Below are positions 1 to 13,344 of a stretch of DNA of 64,000 nucleotides, one piece after another. The stretch covers positions 5,759,501-5,823,500 of the forward strand of contig JAUKNK010000057.1 in the NCBI GenBank assembly GCA_030765055.1, read 5' to 3'. A program made the translations under genes and the position numbers. The stretch's first letter is position 1. Every line of letters begins with the position of its first letter. The notes beneath the pieces are model-generated. The model made no database searches. It saw nothing but the letters and a program-made list of their open reading frames with translations, and was not told the DNA's origin. The stretch is from Mantis religiosa (lineage: Eukaryota > Arthropoda > Insecta > Mantodea > Mantidae).

Positions 1-2
1 TA

Positions 3-2442
3 AATAAAGCTAAGCAATTAACTCAAAGCATACAACAGTCGATGGAGAAGGCATTAAAGAAATGTACAAATACTGATGGAATGTATAAGGTATGGAATGA
101 CAAACTGCAAAAACTAAGGAGCAGAGTGAATATGTTAAGAAAATAGTATCAGCTAAGTCGGGCTGCGCAAGATAAACCGTTTAGACTTCAGGAATATAGA
201 GAAGTGAAACAACAATATAAGATCAAGCTGGAAGAAACGAGACAAGAAACATGGAAAAGATTTATAGAGGAAAATTTGGATGAAAATGAATGTGGCACTC
301 CGTATAAAATAGTCATGGAGGAAACAAAAGCACCGGAAGTAGTCTGAACAATAAATAAGCCTGATGGAACTTATACAGAATCGTGGACAAGCTCTATGAA
401 TCACCTGTGGCAGATATTGCTTCCTAGTGACGAACAAGAACAAGAGAATGAGGAACAGCAAGATATGCGACGTGACTTTCAAAATGTATATATTAATCAA
501 AGAGTAATCTACCCATATGACGTTTCGGAAGTAAAGTTATCAATCCGAGTACTAAAGAAGAAAAAAGCACCACGACCAAACAATATAAATGCAGAAATTC
601 TACAAAACTTGGAAGAATCTATAGCACCATACTTATGTAGCCTACTTAATGAATGCGTGGTACAGGGGCAAGTTCCATACTGTTGGATAGAAGCAGAGGT
701 AGTAATACTAAAAAAGTCAGCAAATAAGGATCCAACAGAGCCAAAAACATATAGACCAATATGTCTATTAAACACAATAGGAAAGGTACAAGAGAAATTA
801 ATATTAAAAAGGATAAAGGAATATCGAATTATGATAGGCATGACCCAGAAACAATTTGGCTTCAGAAAGGGGAAATCCACTGAGGTGGCCATAAATGTGG
901 CGTTAGAAGCGATAAAAAGAAGTACAAATAAATATGTATTAGGAGTATTCAGTGACATCGCTGGAGCCTTTGACAACTTATGGTGGCCGTATCTATTTAA
1001 AATCATGGAAGCGAAACAATACCCAAAAGTTCTATACAATGTACTCAGAGATTATTGTAAAGATAGACGGGTACATGTCACCGGCAGAGATGGAAAAATT
1101 ACAAGAGAAATTACCAAAGGATGCCCACTGGGATCCATTTTGGGGCCCCTCTTCTGGGACATCATGACGGAGCCAATACTAGAAGAATTAGCTGTATCAC
1201 AAGATGTCATCGAAATTGTTGCTTATGCAGATGAAATTCTGATTATTACAGAGGCAAATAGTAGGATGGAGTTAGAGAGAAAAACGAATTCAACTTTAAA
1301 GAAATGTAACAACTGGTGTAATCAAGTCAAATTAAAATATCAGCGAACAAATCTGCCTATGTACTAATGAAAGGAGCGTTAATTAGGGACCCAACTATTA
1401 AGATAGATAGTGAAAATATAAAAAGGCAAAAAGTAATTAAATATCTTGGAATACACCTGGATGAAAAGAGAAACTTTGAGCAACACATAAAGAAAACCAA
1501 AGAAAAAACTATAAAAATAATGATGAAATTGTCTACTTTAGCAACGAGAACATTTAAATTACCGCCAAAGGCTATAACTTCATACCACATGAGTTTTATT
1601 GTGGGTATAAATGCATATGGAGCTGGGGTATGGGCTGATAGAGTTAATATAAAACAGAATGTGAAGATGATATGATCCATACAGAGAACAGGATTATTGA
1701 AATGTATTGGAGCCGTTAAGACCACATCTACAATGGCACTATTAATTGCAGTGGGGACATGGCCATTGGACTTGATAATCAAACAGCAAGGAGCCAACTA
1801 TTGGGTTAAAAAAGGGACTTGAGTAAAGTAGAGAAAATAATAGGATATCCGTGCTCTACCAAAAAGGAAATAAATCAGAGACTTATAGAAGAATGGCAGC
1901 AAGAATGGAACAACATAGAGGAAGGTAGAAGAACGTACAATTTGTTTCCAAATATAAGAGAAGATTACGCTTGAGACAAATACAGCCAAGAAGAGCAGGT
2001 ATACAATTTATAACTGGCCATGGACCATATCGGACCTATTTCAAAATAATTGGGAGCTCAGATAGTGCTATATGTGACAGCTGCAATATACAGGATACAC
2101 CAGAACACATATTGTGTGAATGTAAAAAATACAAAGATCTGTTAGAACACCATAGAAGTATACTACAAGGGAAATATGTATATGTCGTCAGATCCTGGGG
2201 ACTTTAGAACACTGGAAGAAATGGCCGAGATCATCTCTGCGCGAGTCATGGAGGAATCTAAACAACAACATATAGAACGACGCGAAAGAGGAGAACCACG
2301 GAGAAGGAGAGAGGAACAGGCAGCTGTAGAACCAAGAAGGTCAAAAAGGAATATACAAAGGGAATCAGAGGATGGAATAAGGCGAGAAAATGAAATGGAA
2401 GATCAACAGGAACAACATATATGTGACCAGGAAATACCATAA
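3..2442 (+). pseudogene. R1-like ORF2: linker, reverse transcriptase, CCHC tail
   Basis: One reading frame runs from position 3 to 1367 with two internal stops (TAG near 147, TGA at 345-347). It holds the RT fingers and palm: TYRPICLLNTIGK, FGFRKGKST, then FSDIAGAFDN. The catalytic C box reads AYADE at 1221-1235, so the second Asp of the usual YADD is Glu. Around 1339 the frame shifts and the thumb continues at 1367-1675, then in further frames to a CCHC finger (CDSCNIQDTPEHILCEC, about 2073-2125) and an Arg/Glu-rich tail to 2442. The family product copies its RNA at a nicked target; this copy cannot be functional. Confidence 0.8.
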
Positions 2443-2998
2443 GGGATCAACAGGAGACGCCAATACTGGACATCCATACACAGAATGGGAGCGGGAGCGA
2501 CAAGCAGATTAGCGGAAGACTGAGAAGAAGAGCGGAGTTAGCAGACATCTGCAATAGAATAATGTTTACGAAAGAAATCTGAACTGATGGACGAATTCTC
2601 TCCAAATGATGGTGGAAACACTACAAGTCTAACCGAGAGGAATATTACTACCAATAGTCGGATAGGAAATGACAGCAAATAAATGATAGAAAGCCTTATG
2701 TAGTAGACTTACACAGTGAGTTAGTTTGAGGAATTGTAAAACTACTGGTATCCGGTAGCTAGTGGGTCAGGACAATAGTGAATGTAAATGTAAGCAAGTA
2801 GGATATATGATATAGGTAGGGTAGGTAGTTTTCATGAGTTCTAAAGCTGCTGGTTTCCAGTAGCAAGTAGGTTAGAATTAGCTAGTAGGTTAGGATTATT
2901 TGGCAAGTTAGATTAGGGAATATCTGCAAAGATAAGTATTGTAAATGGAACTAATAAATAAGGCAGGCGGATAAAGAATATAAATCTGTGAAGAGCTT

Positions 2999-3029
2999 TG
3001 CCCTGGTATAGCTTCAAGATGCCAGGGCA
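2999..3029 (+). other. Hairpin near the LINE 3' end
   Basis: TGCCCTGG at 2999-3006 is perfectly complementary to CCAGGGCA at 3022-3029, with a 15-nt loop. It lies just before the T-rich terminus of the R1-like element, where LINE RNAs often carry structures recognised by their own RT. That role is inference. Confidence 0.5.
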
Positions 3030-3362
3030 TGTGTTGAGCAGATGTTTTTTTATTTTTTTTTTTTTTTGTTTTTACTTTAAATATCACAGCAAACTTAGAA
3101 CAACAGTACCAGAATACTAACTATGATACTAGTAATTGCCACATAGTAGTTTTTTTTAGTTATATCTATTACCTGGGATTGCTTTGATCTTTATCCATGA
3201 CATTTTAAACAGATTAGGATGTTTAATGTTGGTACAGTATCTCAGTAAGCTAGCTGGAGTATAATAGCATTGACATACACAGACAACTGTCTGTAGTTTG
3301 AGATGTTCACTTGTCTTTGAGTTTCTTAAGTCTGATTCAACTTTCCAAGAAGTTGTTTGTAT

Positions 3363-3630
3363 TTTTGAGTTTGATTTATGAGTCACTAGTTTACACTCAA
3401 ACTTCACTTACTTGTATAATTGAAACATTTTTAAGATCATTTGATCTCATCCTCAAACACCAAACAGCTGAGGATGAGATCGAATAATCTTGAAAACGTT
3501 TCAATTATACAACAACAAGTAAGTGAAGTTTGAGTGTAAACATAGTGACTCATAAATCAAACTCAAAAATGAAGAACACTTCACTGTTAATAATGTTTCT
3601 GCTTTTTAATATTTATGAAGTTGTTTGTAT
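3363..3630. mobile_element. 268-bp foldback insertion, probable non-autonomous PLE relative
   Basis: Inverted arms of about 95-100 bp (3361-3455 and 3469-3570) flank a 13-nt spacer, followed by a 46-nt tail. The 14-bp direct repeat GAAGTTGTTTGTAT (3349-3362 and 3617-3630) is single in arm B near 38.83 kb, so this is an insertion with a long target duplication. Each arm carries a hammerhead-like core pointing outward from the centre. The tail shares AAAAAG and ACAGTGAAG with the extra tail of the PLE at 36.1 kb. No coding capacity is present. Confidence 0.7.
3463..3503 (+). ncRNA. Hammerhead-ribozyme-like motif in foldback right arm
   Basis: CTGAGGA (3468-3474) is followed by a stem II hairpin closed by AGAT/ATCT and then by GAAAACGTTT, giving the GAAA box and a palindromic AACGTT in the stem III position. 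Stem I pairing is weak here. The left arm (3422-3458, minus strand) has the same layout but TTGAGGA and an altered GAAA box. The resemblance to PLE pLTR ribozymes is clear; catalytic activity is not established. Confidence 0.5.
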
Positions 3631-3746
3631 GATAAGAGAACAGTGGTATTTAGTTTAGTTTGAACAATTATAGAGAGATTCAAAGAAGTTGATGGCTAAA
3701 TGCACTTATATTTTTTGGTATATAAAATATGATTTTTTCTTCACAG

Positions 3747-4232
3747 AATTATTTCTGGATATAACCGCAACATTCTATTCGACAGCTATTTGAAATGGAT
3801 AAGAAAATAGAGATCAAACAAGAGGATCTTCTTGAACACGACATAGTCTCACAGAATAAGAGAGAGTTCTTTCAGAAGATTGTTACTGTGAAGACAAATA
3901 ACGATTATGTACTTCTGGATGTTGATTGTGACATCACAGGCAAAACAAAAGTTAAATCAGGGACTCCTGTTATCCAACATCATGTACGGCAGATTAAGAG
4001 CGAAACTGCTACATGGAGCAACAACTGCGAGTTAAATCTGAAATCAGACATTGAACAACAGACTTCATTTTCAGACATTGGTTTACAGAATGAAGGAGAA
4101 TTTCATTTAGAGGATCCTGTACTGATTGATAAGAAATCCAACAGTGATCATGAAATTGATTATAAAATAGAAATTAAAGAAGCACCTTGGTGGCTGGAAG
4201 CAGCAAATTCATCAATTGGTAATAATACTAAG
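3747..4232 (+). CDS. Exon 1 of zinc-finger gene paralogue (arm A)
   Basis: An acceptor (TTTTTTCTTCACAG) precedes 3747, ATG is at 3795, and the exon ends at 4232 in a consensus donor AAG|GTAAGT. The coding part is 146 codons, ending in phase 0, and begins MDKKIEIKQEDLLEHD. It is acidic, rich in KIEIKE-type motifs, and about two-thirds identical by eye to exon 1 of arm B (38661-38233). It has no stop despite surrounding decay. The three-exon gene in arm B shows that this segment normally precedes C2H2 fingers; here the finger exon is missing, so a full protein is unlikely. The function of the N-terminal part is not recognised. Confidence 0.65.
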
Positions 4233-4295
4233 GTAAGTGATGTAGAAACCTGCTCAGTTAGACTGAGCAATGTTTTGTAATAATGTCGTCAATAT

Positions 4296-4827
4296 TGTAA
4301 CTTTGTGGGTTAGTAGAACTAAAAGGCCAAGTTGCAGAAATTAAAAATCTCCTTTATTTCTGTAGCAATGCACTGTCCAATTCTCACGTAACAAAATTAC
4401 ATCAATATTCCAAGGTCAAGGACAATAACAAACACTTGCAGCTGATTACATTAGCTCTCGTTACAACAATACTGAATGTTATACAACAACTACGGCTTAC
4501 TCACTCTTGTTTACAGCAGCTGTTACACAACTACTCTAATCTCTATCCATGGCTTCTTTTTGTACACAAATTCATGAACCGAGAACCTTCTGGAGCAAAC
4601 AAGAAAAACAATCATTCTCTGTTAATCGAGATATTTCTAGAACATTCCAACACTGGAACCCTATCTGAGCGTCAAGTCCTTTGCCTCTGTTATCTTGCTT
4701 GTCGGCGATATCTGTTTACACTACGCGCTATCGTTAACTGCTTAGCAAGGCTCATTATTACCATCAAACTTTATCTGCCAATTGTTTCCTTATTTGTGCT
4801 GAAACTTTTATGCCTGTTGCTGTGACA
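4296..4827 (-). repeat. 3' LTR of gypsy element 1
   Basis: It starts TGTAACTTTG and ends GCTGTGACA on the plus strand, with TG...CA ends, and is colinear over its whole length with 9510-10041. It lies directly downstream of arm A exon 1 and its ATAT duplication. Confidence 0.9.
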
Positions 4828-7800
4828 CTGCTCCTTCCGCAATGCTGGTCGTCCCGAACAGCTTCATTGTAGCGGGCCAGACGCTATATAAGTGTACCAC
4901 CAGCATCTTCCCTTGGGGCACCTTCTGGAAGCAGTAGACCACGTTGTTAATCCTCTTCACCACCTGGTACGGTCCTTGTCTGACGAGCCATCTCATGCAT
5001 GTCGTGGAGATGGTCCACTAGGTTCTCCTCCTACTTGGTTCCTGGCTGTTTTGCATCCGGGGGGCTTCCAAAACTCAGATCACATGGGAGGTGTAACTCT
5101 CGGCCGAACATTATGCTGGCTGGCGTCATCCCAGTGGTGTCGTGGTAGACGAGTGGTAGGCCAGGAAGAACAGTGGCACCTTAATATCCCAGTCTCGCTG
5201 ATGGCGGGCCACGACCTTCCTCAGGTGTTCCTCTCAGGTCTTGATGTATCTCTCGACCATGCCGTCTGACTGTGGATGCAGGGGGTGGTGGGGTCTTGTT
5301 TACCCCAAGCTTCTCTAGTGTCTCCTTCATCAAGTTGGATTCACAATTAGTGCCCTGATCGCTGTTCAGCTCTAACGGTACTGCAAATCGGCAGAACACT
5401 TGCTCTACAAGTCAGTCCGTGATTGTCTTTGCCTCCTGGTTCGGAATGGCATACACTTCCAGCCACTTGGTGAAGTAGTCCACGACCACCATCAGGTACT
5501 TGTTGCCTCAGTCGGACACGAGAAATGGTCCAGCTATGTCGACGGGGATCCTTTCGAATGGCGTTCTGAAGACGTACTGCTGCATGCGATCCCGGCTCCT
5601 AGTCTGGCGGCTGTGACTCACTGCGCACGCTTGACATTGACGGCACCATCTCTCAGCACATGCTCGGAGCCTCAGCCAGTAGTAGCGCTGTCGGAGTTTG
5701 TCGATCGTCCGGTTTGCTGCCAGGTGTCCTGAAGTACCGCCGTGCACTTCCTCCAAGAGTTCCGGGACCGTACTTCGAGGAAGTGCCAACTGCTCCATCT
5801 GCGTCTTCCCATCAGGCGATTCCCATACCCGGAACAGCACGCCCTCTCTTGTCTTCAATGAATCCCATTGGGCCCAACACGACTTGTAGATGGCGCTCCT
5901 CGGTGCGATGTCCTTCCAGGTTGGTCTTGTCTCTGCCTCTACTTCTCTCAAGAGTGTCCCCAAGTCTGCGTCCGCCAGCTGCTCCCTCATCAGGCCTGCA
6001 CTATCCCAGCCATTCGCAGGCACTGCCGTGACTACTCGGACTCCTGCGGCATTCTCCTTTTCTTCCACTCTTGAGCATTTGCCGCTCTCCTCTGGGCAGG
6101 GTCTTCGAGACATGGCGTCTGCGCTACCGTGGATCTTCCCTCTACGATGTTCAGAGGTGAAGTCGTACTCCTGCAGCCTCTGGACCCAACAAGCTGTCTG
6201 GCCTTCCAGGTTCTTAAAGCTCAATAGGCAGGTTAGGGCAGAATAGTCAGTCCTCAGGTGGAATGGCTGACCGTACAGGTACTTGTGGAAGTGCTCCAAG
6301 CTCTTTACTACCGCCAGTAACTCTCGCCGGATGACGCAGTAGTTCTTCTCTGCCTTGGATAGCGTCTTACTGTAGTAGGCTATCACCCGCTTGTGGCCGT
6401 CCTGAATTTGGGATAGGACGCCTCCAATGCAATGATCGTTGGCGTCGGTGTCCGCAATAAAAGCGCCGCCTGGTTGTGGAAACCGCAAAATAGCAGCACT
6501 GCACAGTGTCTTCTTCAGGTGCTGGAAAGCGTGTTCAGCGTCCTCCGTCCTTACATAGGGTCGCTGTTCCTCTATCAGGCGACTAAGAAGTCTGGCGATG
6601 TTGGAGAACCCCTTTATGAAACGGCGGTAATAACTGCACAGCCCCAGGAAACTGCGGAACTCTCGCTTATGCTTTGGCCGAGGCCAATCTCTCACAGCCT
6701 GGATTTTCTCCGGTTGGTGAGACTATGTGACCCAAGTAATTAGCTTCTTTGCAGAAGAGCTGGCACTTCTTTGCGTTCAGCTTCAAGTTGGTTTCCTGCA
6801 GTCTCTGTAACACCTTGCTCAGGTTGTCGAGATGGTCTTCGAACGTTTTGCCGACGATGATGATGTCCAGGTATAGCAGGCAGGCGTCGTAAGTCAACCC
6901 TCTGATTACTGATTCCATGAGGCGTTGAAATGTGGCTGGTACATTGCAGAAGCCAAAGGGCACAACTTTGAACTGCCAAAGCCCTTGGCCTGTCAAGAAT
7001 GCAGTCTTCTCCTTGTCTCTCGGGTCTAGAGCCACCTGCCACCAACCCGAGGACAGGTCCAGGGTCGAGAACCATTGTGCAACAGTTAGCGTGTCCAGGG
7101 TGTCGTCAATCCGGGGTGAGGGGAAACATTCCTTCCGGCTATTAGCGTTCAGCCTCCTGTAGTCCACGCAGAAGCGTAGCTCGCCGTTCTTCTCCGGCAC
7201 CAAAACTACAGGGGGAACACCAACGGCTGTCAGACTCTTCAATCACTCCACTGGATTTGAAGTCATCTACCATATCCCGTACCGCTGCTGGTTTCACCGA
7301 AGGAACGCGTCTAGGTGGTTGCCGAATAGGCCGGGCGTCTCCGGTGTCGATGCGGTGAAGAAATTTATCCGTGCGGCCGTAGTCACTGCCGCCTTGGCTG
7401 AAGACGCCCTGGTATCGCCTCAGTAGTTGTCGAACTTTCTTCAGCTGTTCTGCGGTCTGGTGGTCGGCCGCTCTCTCCAATACGCCTTCCAGCCGGGGCC
7501 ACAGCTGTTGCGTGGCCACAACCTCCTGTGTCTTGTCGATAGCTGTCACGCTGACCACGGGCTAGCACGTCCCCAGCTCCGTTCTGGCATGGACGTCGTG
7601 GCCGGTGTTTGCCAGGTTGAGCAGCCTCACTGGCACCTCCTCTCGGCACGGCAATAATCTCCTGGCTACTCAGAGTCTATGCACAGGCGTCATCTGGTCC
7701 AGGATCATGTTCTTCGTCCTCTGACCTTCCAGTTGCTCCGTCACCATCACCTCACTTCTGGCGGGGACCAGCACGTCTTCCTTAAAGATGACCCTGCATA

Positions 7801-8392
7801 TTCCAAGGCGCTCATCGGGTTGCCGGAGTATCACCTCTTCTCCATTTAGCCGCAGGACCTTCCTGCCGACGTCGACCGTCGCCTCGTGGCTCCTGAGGGC
7901 ATCCAATCCCAGTACCACCTCAGCTACCTTCGCGACGATAACCCATTGACGCACGACACTTCGTCCCAATGACAACTTAAGCAGGGCCTCCTTCTCCACA
8001 GGCAAGGTGTCACCCGATGCCGTCACAAGCTGGTATGGTCGGCTCGGCATCATCGTCGGCAAACCCTTGGCCACGTCAGGTCTAATGATGGTGACGGCCG
8101 CCCCAGTGTCTACCAGCACGCGGCACGGCTTCCGTCTCACCCAACGGTCCGCGATGAGGCTGTCATCCATACGCCGGGTGAGGGCGCCTAGTGTCACTCG
8201 AGGGGATGGTGCTGATGGTGCCGATGGTGCCGACGTGCCCCTCTCCCCGACGGGCCTGACTCGTTCTTCCGGCTCCTCTTCCTGGTATCGGCTGTCTCTC
8301 TGTGTCTCCCGGCTATCCGCACTCGCAGCACACGCCACTAGGTTTCCGCCGGCGTCCCTCGGCTGGTCTTCTGTCTCCGGTGTAGTGGACAC
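4828..8392 (-). pseudogene. gypsy pol: protease, RT, RNase H, integrase (broken)
   Basis: Reading right to left: an aspartic protease with VLVDTGAAVTIIRPD in the 8392-7670 frame; RT entry at 7558-7142 and 7242-6667; RT connection, RNase H (DTDANDHCIGGVLS) and integrase zinc-binding region in 6695-5508; integrase core and C-terminus in 5399-5181 and 4996-4828. The RT catalytic box has lost a codon (LLYLD followed directly by IIIVG, about 6868-6880), and several frameshifts separate the blocks. The polyprotein would have matured, copied and integrated the element; this copy cannot. Confidence 0.85.
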
Positions 8393-8439
8393 TCCTCGTT
8401 CTCGACGTTGGGATAGCTGTCACCTTGGCCGCCTCCATG

Positions 8440-9479
8440 CTTAATGCTGCTGTTAGCGCATCGTAGATGGTTTTATAATTGCCGAGCATTAGGTGCTGAC
8501 GAATATCCGTGTCTCGTACTCCGTCAACGAATGTGTAGGCAGCCTCCCGGGATACGAACTCTAGTGGGAGGTCGACTAGGGCCTTGCCAGCCAGTTGCTC
8601 AACTGCCAGGGCGAACTTCTGCAGCGTCTCCCCTGGCTGCTGTGACCTTGCCTTTAGCTGGCTGCGGTATGCTGCGTGTTAGCCGTGGTTTCCAAAACTA
8701 TTCTCCAAGTCCTCCCAGATGTCCTTGGGTGCCGCTGTTGTCTGCACCGCGTTCAAGACTTCCGCGGCCCGTCCCTGGAGGCTGGCTATTAACTGTGTGG
8801 CCTCTTCCTCTGGTGACCATTTTTTGTGCTTGGCCACTGCGTCGAACTGGCTCGCGCCATCGTATTTAGGCGATTTGACGCGCGCAGATGTGTCGCGTAA
8901 CGGCACGTCAGCCTTCAAGTCCTTTAACTTCCTGCCGACAATGTCCTCTACAATGGCGTTCAGGGACTTTGTATTGCTGTCGGCCTTTCCCTCCAGGTTC
9001 TTAACGCGGTTCGCAATGTCTTTGACGTCTTGCACCATGGCGTTCAGGGACTTGGCGTTACTGTCGGCCTTTTCCTCCAGGTCATTGAAGCGGTTTGCCA
9101 GGTCTTCAGTGTGCTCGTCCACTTGGCCCATCCGCTTGCCCAGCTCCGTCACGTCATCCCTCACGCCGGCCCACTGTTCCTCAAATTTGGCAGCGACGAC
9201 TTCGTTCCCCACCTTCATTTCCGTGGCCAGACTGTCGTTTGCAGCTCTCATTTCTGTGGTTAATTCAGCATTCATTGTCGTCAGGCTGTTGTTTGTGGCT
9301 TCCATCTTCTCGGTAAGGTTTTCGTTAGCTGTCTTTATTTGCTTCAGCTCTGCGGCCAGGTTGTTATTTGCTGTTTCTGTTTTTTGCAGCGAGGTTGTAA
9401 TTTGCTGCTTTCATTTCCGAGTGAGTTTGGCTTTCATTTCCATAATCTCCTCCAGAATCATTTCCAATGCAGCCTCCAT
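8440..9479 (-). pseudogene. gypsy gag, coiled-coil type (broken)
   Basis: The start ATG is at 9479, soon after the primer-binding site. The protein begins with a long heptad-like stretch of repeated ETANNNLA / NSLTTEM units (9479 to about 8900), then a capsid-like region containing KYDGASQFDAV and ATQLIASLQGRAAEVLN. Frameshifts occur near 9400 and 8680, and the capsid continues in another frame to about 8440. No zinc knuckle is seen. Gag would form the particle; the same Gag head is fused to pol fragments in the element at 26 kb. Confidence 0.75.
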
Positions 9480-9489
9480 GGTGGTGATA

Positions 9490-9507
9490 TCCCGCTTCCA
9501 GACACCA
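9490..9507 (-). other. Primer-binding site of gypsy element 1
   Basis: TGGTGTCTGGAAGCGGGA begins two bases inside the 5' LTR on the minus strand. The equivalent site at 26405 reads TGGTGTCAGGAAGCGGG. The complement ends TCCTGACACCA, consistent with tRNA-Leu priming. Confidence 0.6.
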
Positions 9508-9509
9508 GT

Positions 9510-10041
9510 TGTAACTTTGTGGGTTCGTAGAATTAAAAGGCCAAGTTGCAGAAATTAAAAATCTCCTTTATTTCCGTAGCAATACACTGTCCAATTCTCA
9601 CGTAACAACATTACATCAATCTTCCAAGGTCGAGGACAATAGCAAACACTTGCAGCTGATTACATTAGCTCTCGTTACAACAACACTGACGGTTACACAA
9701 CAACTACTGCTTACTCACTCTTGTTTACAATAGCTTTTTCACAACTACTGTAAACACTAGCCATGGCTTCTTTTTATACACAAGTTTATGAACCGAGAAC
9801 TTTCTGGTGCAAACAAGAAAAGCAGTCATTCTCTGTTAATCGAGATATCTCTAGAACATTCTAACACTGAAACCCTATCTGAGCAGCAAGTCCTTTACCT
9901 CAGTTATCTTGCTTGCCGGTGATATCTGTTTACACTACGCGCTATCGTTAACTGCTCAGCAAGGCTCAGTATTACCATGAAACTTTATCCACCGATAGTT
10001 TTCTTATTTGTGCCGAAACTTTTAGGCCTGTTGCCGTGACA
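9510..10041 (-). repeat. 5' LTR of gypsy element 1
   Basis: It is 532 bp and colinear with 4296-4827. The two differ by scattered substitutions, with no large indel. The flanking ATAT at 10042-10045 completes the target duplication. Confidence 0.9.
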
Positions 10042-10176
10042 ATATATACTGTACTATTGAAGAATATTTCAATCTTTTGTACTCAAATAAAGAGTGAACT
10101 GAAGTCACTGATTCAAAGACAACAGTCACCTCAGCCATAAACCTTTAAACATGCCCGGGACACATCAGCTGTCCGT

Positions 10177-11909
<1,733 letters not shown>

Positions 11910-12052
11910 CAATAATAATTTATTTACCATTCAATGATTACAATAATTACAATAGGCTTCATCACATGTTAATAGCTACCTTAGATCTAGGAAAAACACT
12001 ATATATGCTATTCCTTTCTTGGAAGTGTTGAACACAGTGTTGTTATGATAAA
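11910..12052. other. Spacer between TAA array and PLE remnant
   Basis: AT-rich unique-looking sequence. I see no ORF or recognised repeat. It is absent from arm B, so it arrived with the array or the PLE. Confidence 0.4.
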
Positions 12053-12108
12053 TTAACTTTAGAGAGAGTCGACTAAAGACACTAAACAACACTTACTTTT
12101 GAATTTTT

Positions 12109-12149
12109 CCGGAACATGTTTCTGAGACTTTGCCTCTGTCATCAGCCGG
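12109..12149 (-). ncRNA. Hammerhead-like motif, left pLTR of PLE remnant
   Basis: On the minus strand: stem I CCGG (12149-12146), CTGATGA, stem II GAGGC..GTCTC with one mismatch, GAAAC, palindromic ACATGT, then CCGG (12112-12109) closing stem I. It mirrors the better-paired copy at 13217-13257. Confidence 0.6.
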
Positions 12150-12407
12150 CTCTCGACTGGTTCTCATTGGTGTAGTTGACGATATTTTGTCACAGGTCTC
12201 CTCTGGTGGCGGTTCAAGGATACTGCTGAACAAATCTTTCTGGGGAATGTCGAAATTGAATACTTTGTTCCTATTTTTTGAAATGAAGATTTGTTCCCAT
12301 GTGGATAGTTCTTGTTTTCCTGATGTATGTTTTAGTAGTTTTGGTTCTGGATTTATTTATATTGTTGTATTCTAAAAATAATGGATGAAAAATAATGAGG
12401 AATAAAA

Positions 12408-13176
12408 CAAACTAAACTTTGGCATTTACAGAAAACCAACACAGACAGACAACTACATTAAAGCTAATGGCTACAACCCAAGATCCCACAAACAGGCAAT
12501 CTTCAATAGTTTAGCACACAGACTGGTAAACATCCCTCTCACAGCAGAAGATTACAAAACAGAATACAACAAAATAATTGAAATAGCACAAAAAATAACT
12601 TTCCCAAATCATTAGTGGACAAAAAATTGAACTTAGCAAAAAAGAAGAAGCTACTAAAGGAAACCACAACTCTCTCAGCTAGAGAAACTAATATGATTTT
12701 CAAGAAATTCACTTACCAAATACGGGCCTATGATAAATTCAAAAAAGTCTTCAAAAACAAAACATTCAACTAGCACCAGTCAACCATTTCTCCTTAAAAA
12801 ACCTAATTTGCTCAAACATCAAAGATGCCATTCCATCTAACAAAAAATCTGGTATATATCAAATTGAATGCAATGACTGTAGTCAAATTTTTATTGGAAA
12901 AACCAAAAGAAATTTAGAAACAAGAGCAAAGGAGCACTTTAGAAACATAAAATATAAACAATTAGAAAAATGAGCAGTTGCCACACATTTTTGGGAAAAA
13001 AACAACAATATAAAGCCAGAACCAAAACTACTAAAACATACATCAGGAAAACAAGAACTATCCACATGGGAACAAATCTTCATTTCAAAAAATAGGAACA
13101 AAGTATTCAATTTCGATATCCCCCAGAAAGATTTGTTCAGCAGGTTCCTTGAACCGCCACCAGAGGAGACCTGTGA
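12408..13176 (+). pseudogene. PLE RT end and GIY-YIG endonuclease (broken)
   Basis: The sequence reads FGIYRKPTQTDNYIKANGYN, matching the RT tail of the PLEs at 36.8 and 40.2 kb. A frameshift near 12765 separates this from SGIYQIECNDCSQIFIGKTK, the GIY and YIG boxes of the endonuclease, followed by RAKEHFRN. An in-frame TGA lies at about 12973. PLE enzymes nick the target and prime reverse transcription; this copy lacks the RT palm and is dead. Confidence 0.75.
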
Positions 13177-13216
13177 CAACATATCGTCAAGTACACCAAT
13201 GAGAACCAGTCGAGAG

Positions 13217-13257
13217 CCGGCTGATGATAGAGGCAAAGCCTCAGAAACATGTTCCGG
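13217..13257 (+). ncRNA. Hammerhead-like motif, right pLTR of PLE remnant
   Basis: CCGG (13217-13220), CTGATGA (13221-13227), stem II GAGGC-AAA-GCCTC (13230-13242), GAAAC (13244-13248), palindromic ACATGT (13247-13252), T, then CCGG (13254-13257). All elements of a minimal hammerhead are present, with a self-complementary stem III that would favour a dimer. PLEs are known to carry such ribozymes. Confidence 0.7.
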
Positions 13258-13342
13258 AAAAATTTAAAAGTAAGTGTTGTTTAATGTCTTTAATCGACTC
13301 TCTTTAAAGTTAACTATATGTGCTATCAGCTGCTGGAGTCTG

Positions 13343-13344
13343 AC

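Larger units (their letters stand above)
1..3067 (+). mobile_element. R1-clade non-LTR retrotransposon, 5'-truncated by window edge
   Basis: The window opens inside the linker between endonuclease and reverse transcriptase of a LINE. RT, thumb, C-terminal CCHC finger and about 600 bases of 3' untranslated sequence follow. The motif DIAGAFDNLWWP and the downstream GCPLGS are typical of the R1 clade. The 3' end carries a short hairpin (2999-3029) and a T-rich tract (3045-3067), after which sequence homologous to 39.1 kb begins, so the element ends at or near a duplication boundary. Multiple stops and frameshifts make it a dead copy. Confidence 0.8.
4296..10041 (-). mobile_element. Complete but defective Ty3/gypsy element
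   Basis: Two 532-bp LTRs (roughly 90% identical by eye) bound gag and pol on the minus strand. Target duplication ATAT lies at 4292-4295 and 10042-10045, and arm B keeps the empty site near 38175. Primer-binding site 9490-9507 matches the 3' end of a tRNA whose acceptor strand would read GTCAGGA-like, as in tRNA-Leu; mdg3-type gypsy elements use tRNA-Leu. A polypurine tract (GCGGAAGGAGCAG on the minus strand) adjoins the 3' LTR. The LTR divergence and frameshifts show an old insertion. Confidence 0.9.
12053..13313 (+). mobile_element. Penelope-like element remnant with inverted pLTRs
   Basis: Inverted terminal copies of about 320 bp (12053-12376 and 12997-13313) flank an internal part encoding the end of RT and the GIY-YIG endonuclease. 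The inverted copies include the 3' coding end, a layout typical of PLEs, where a partial second copy is joined to the first. Arm B lacks the element. Both terminal copies carry hammerhead-like motifs. Confidence 0.8.

Noticed and set aside
5400..9558. Plus-strand ORFs of 60-280 codons across the first gypsy element
   Set aside because: They are antisense shadows of gag and pol; none has its own motif.
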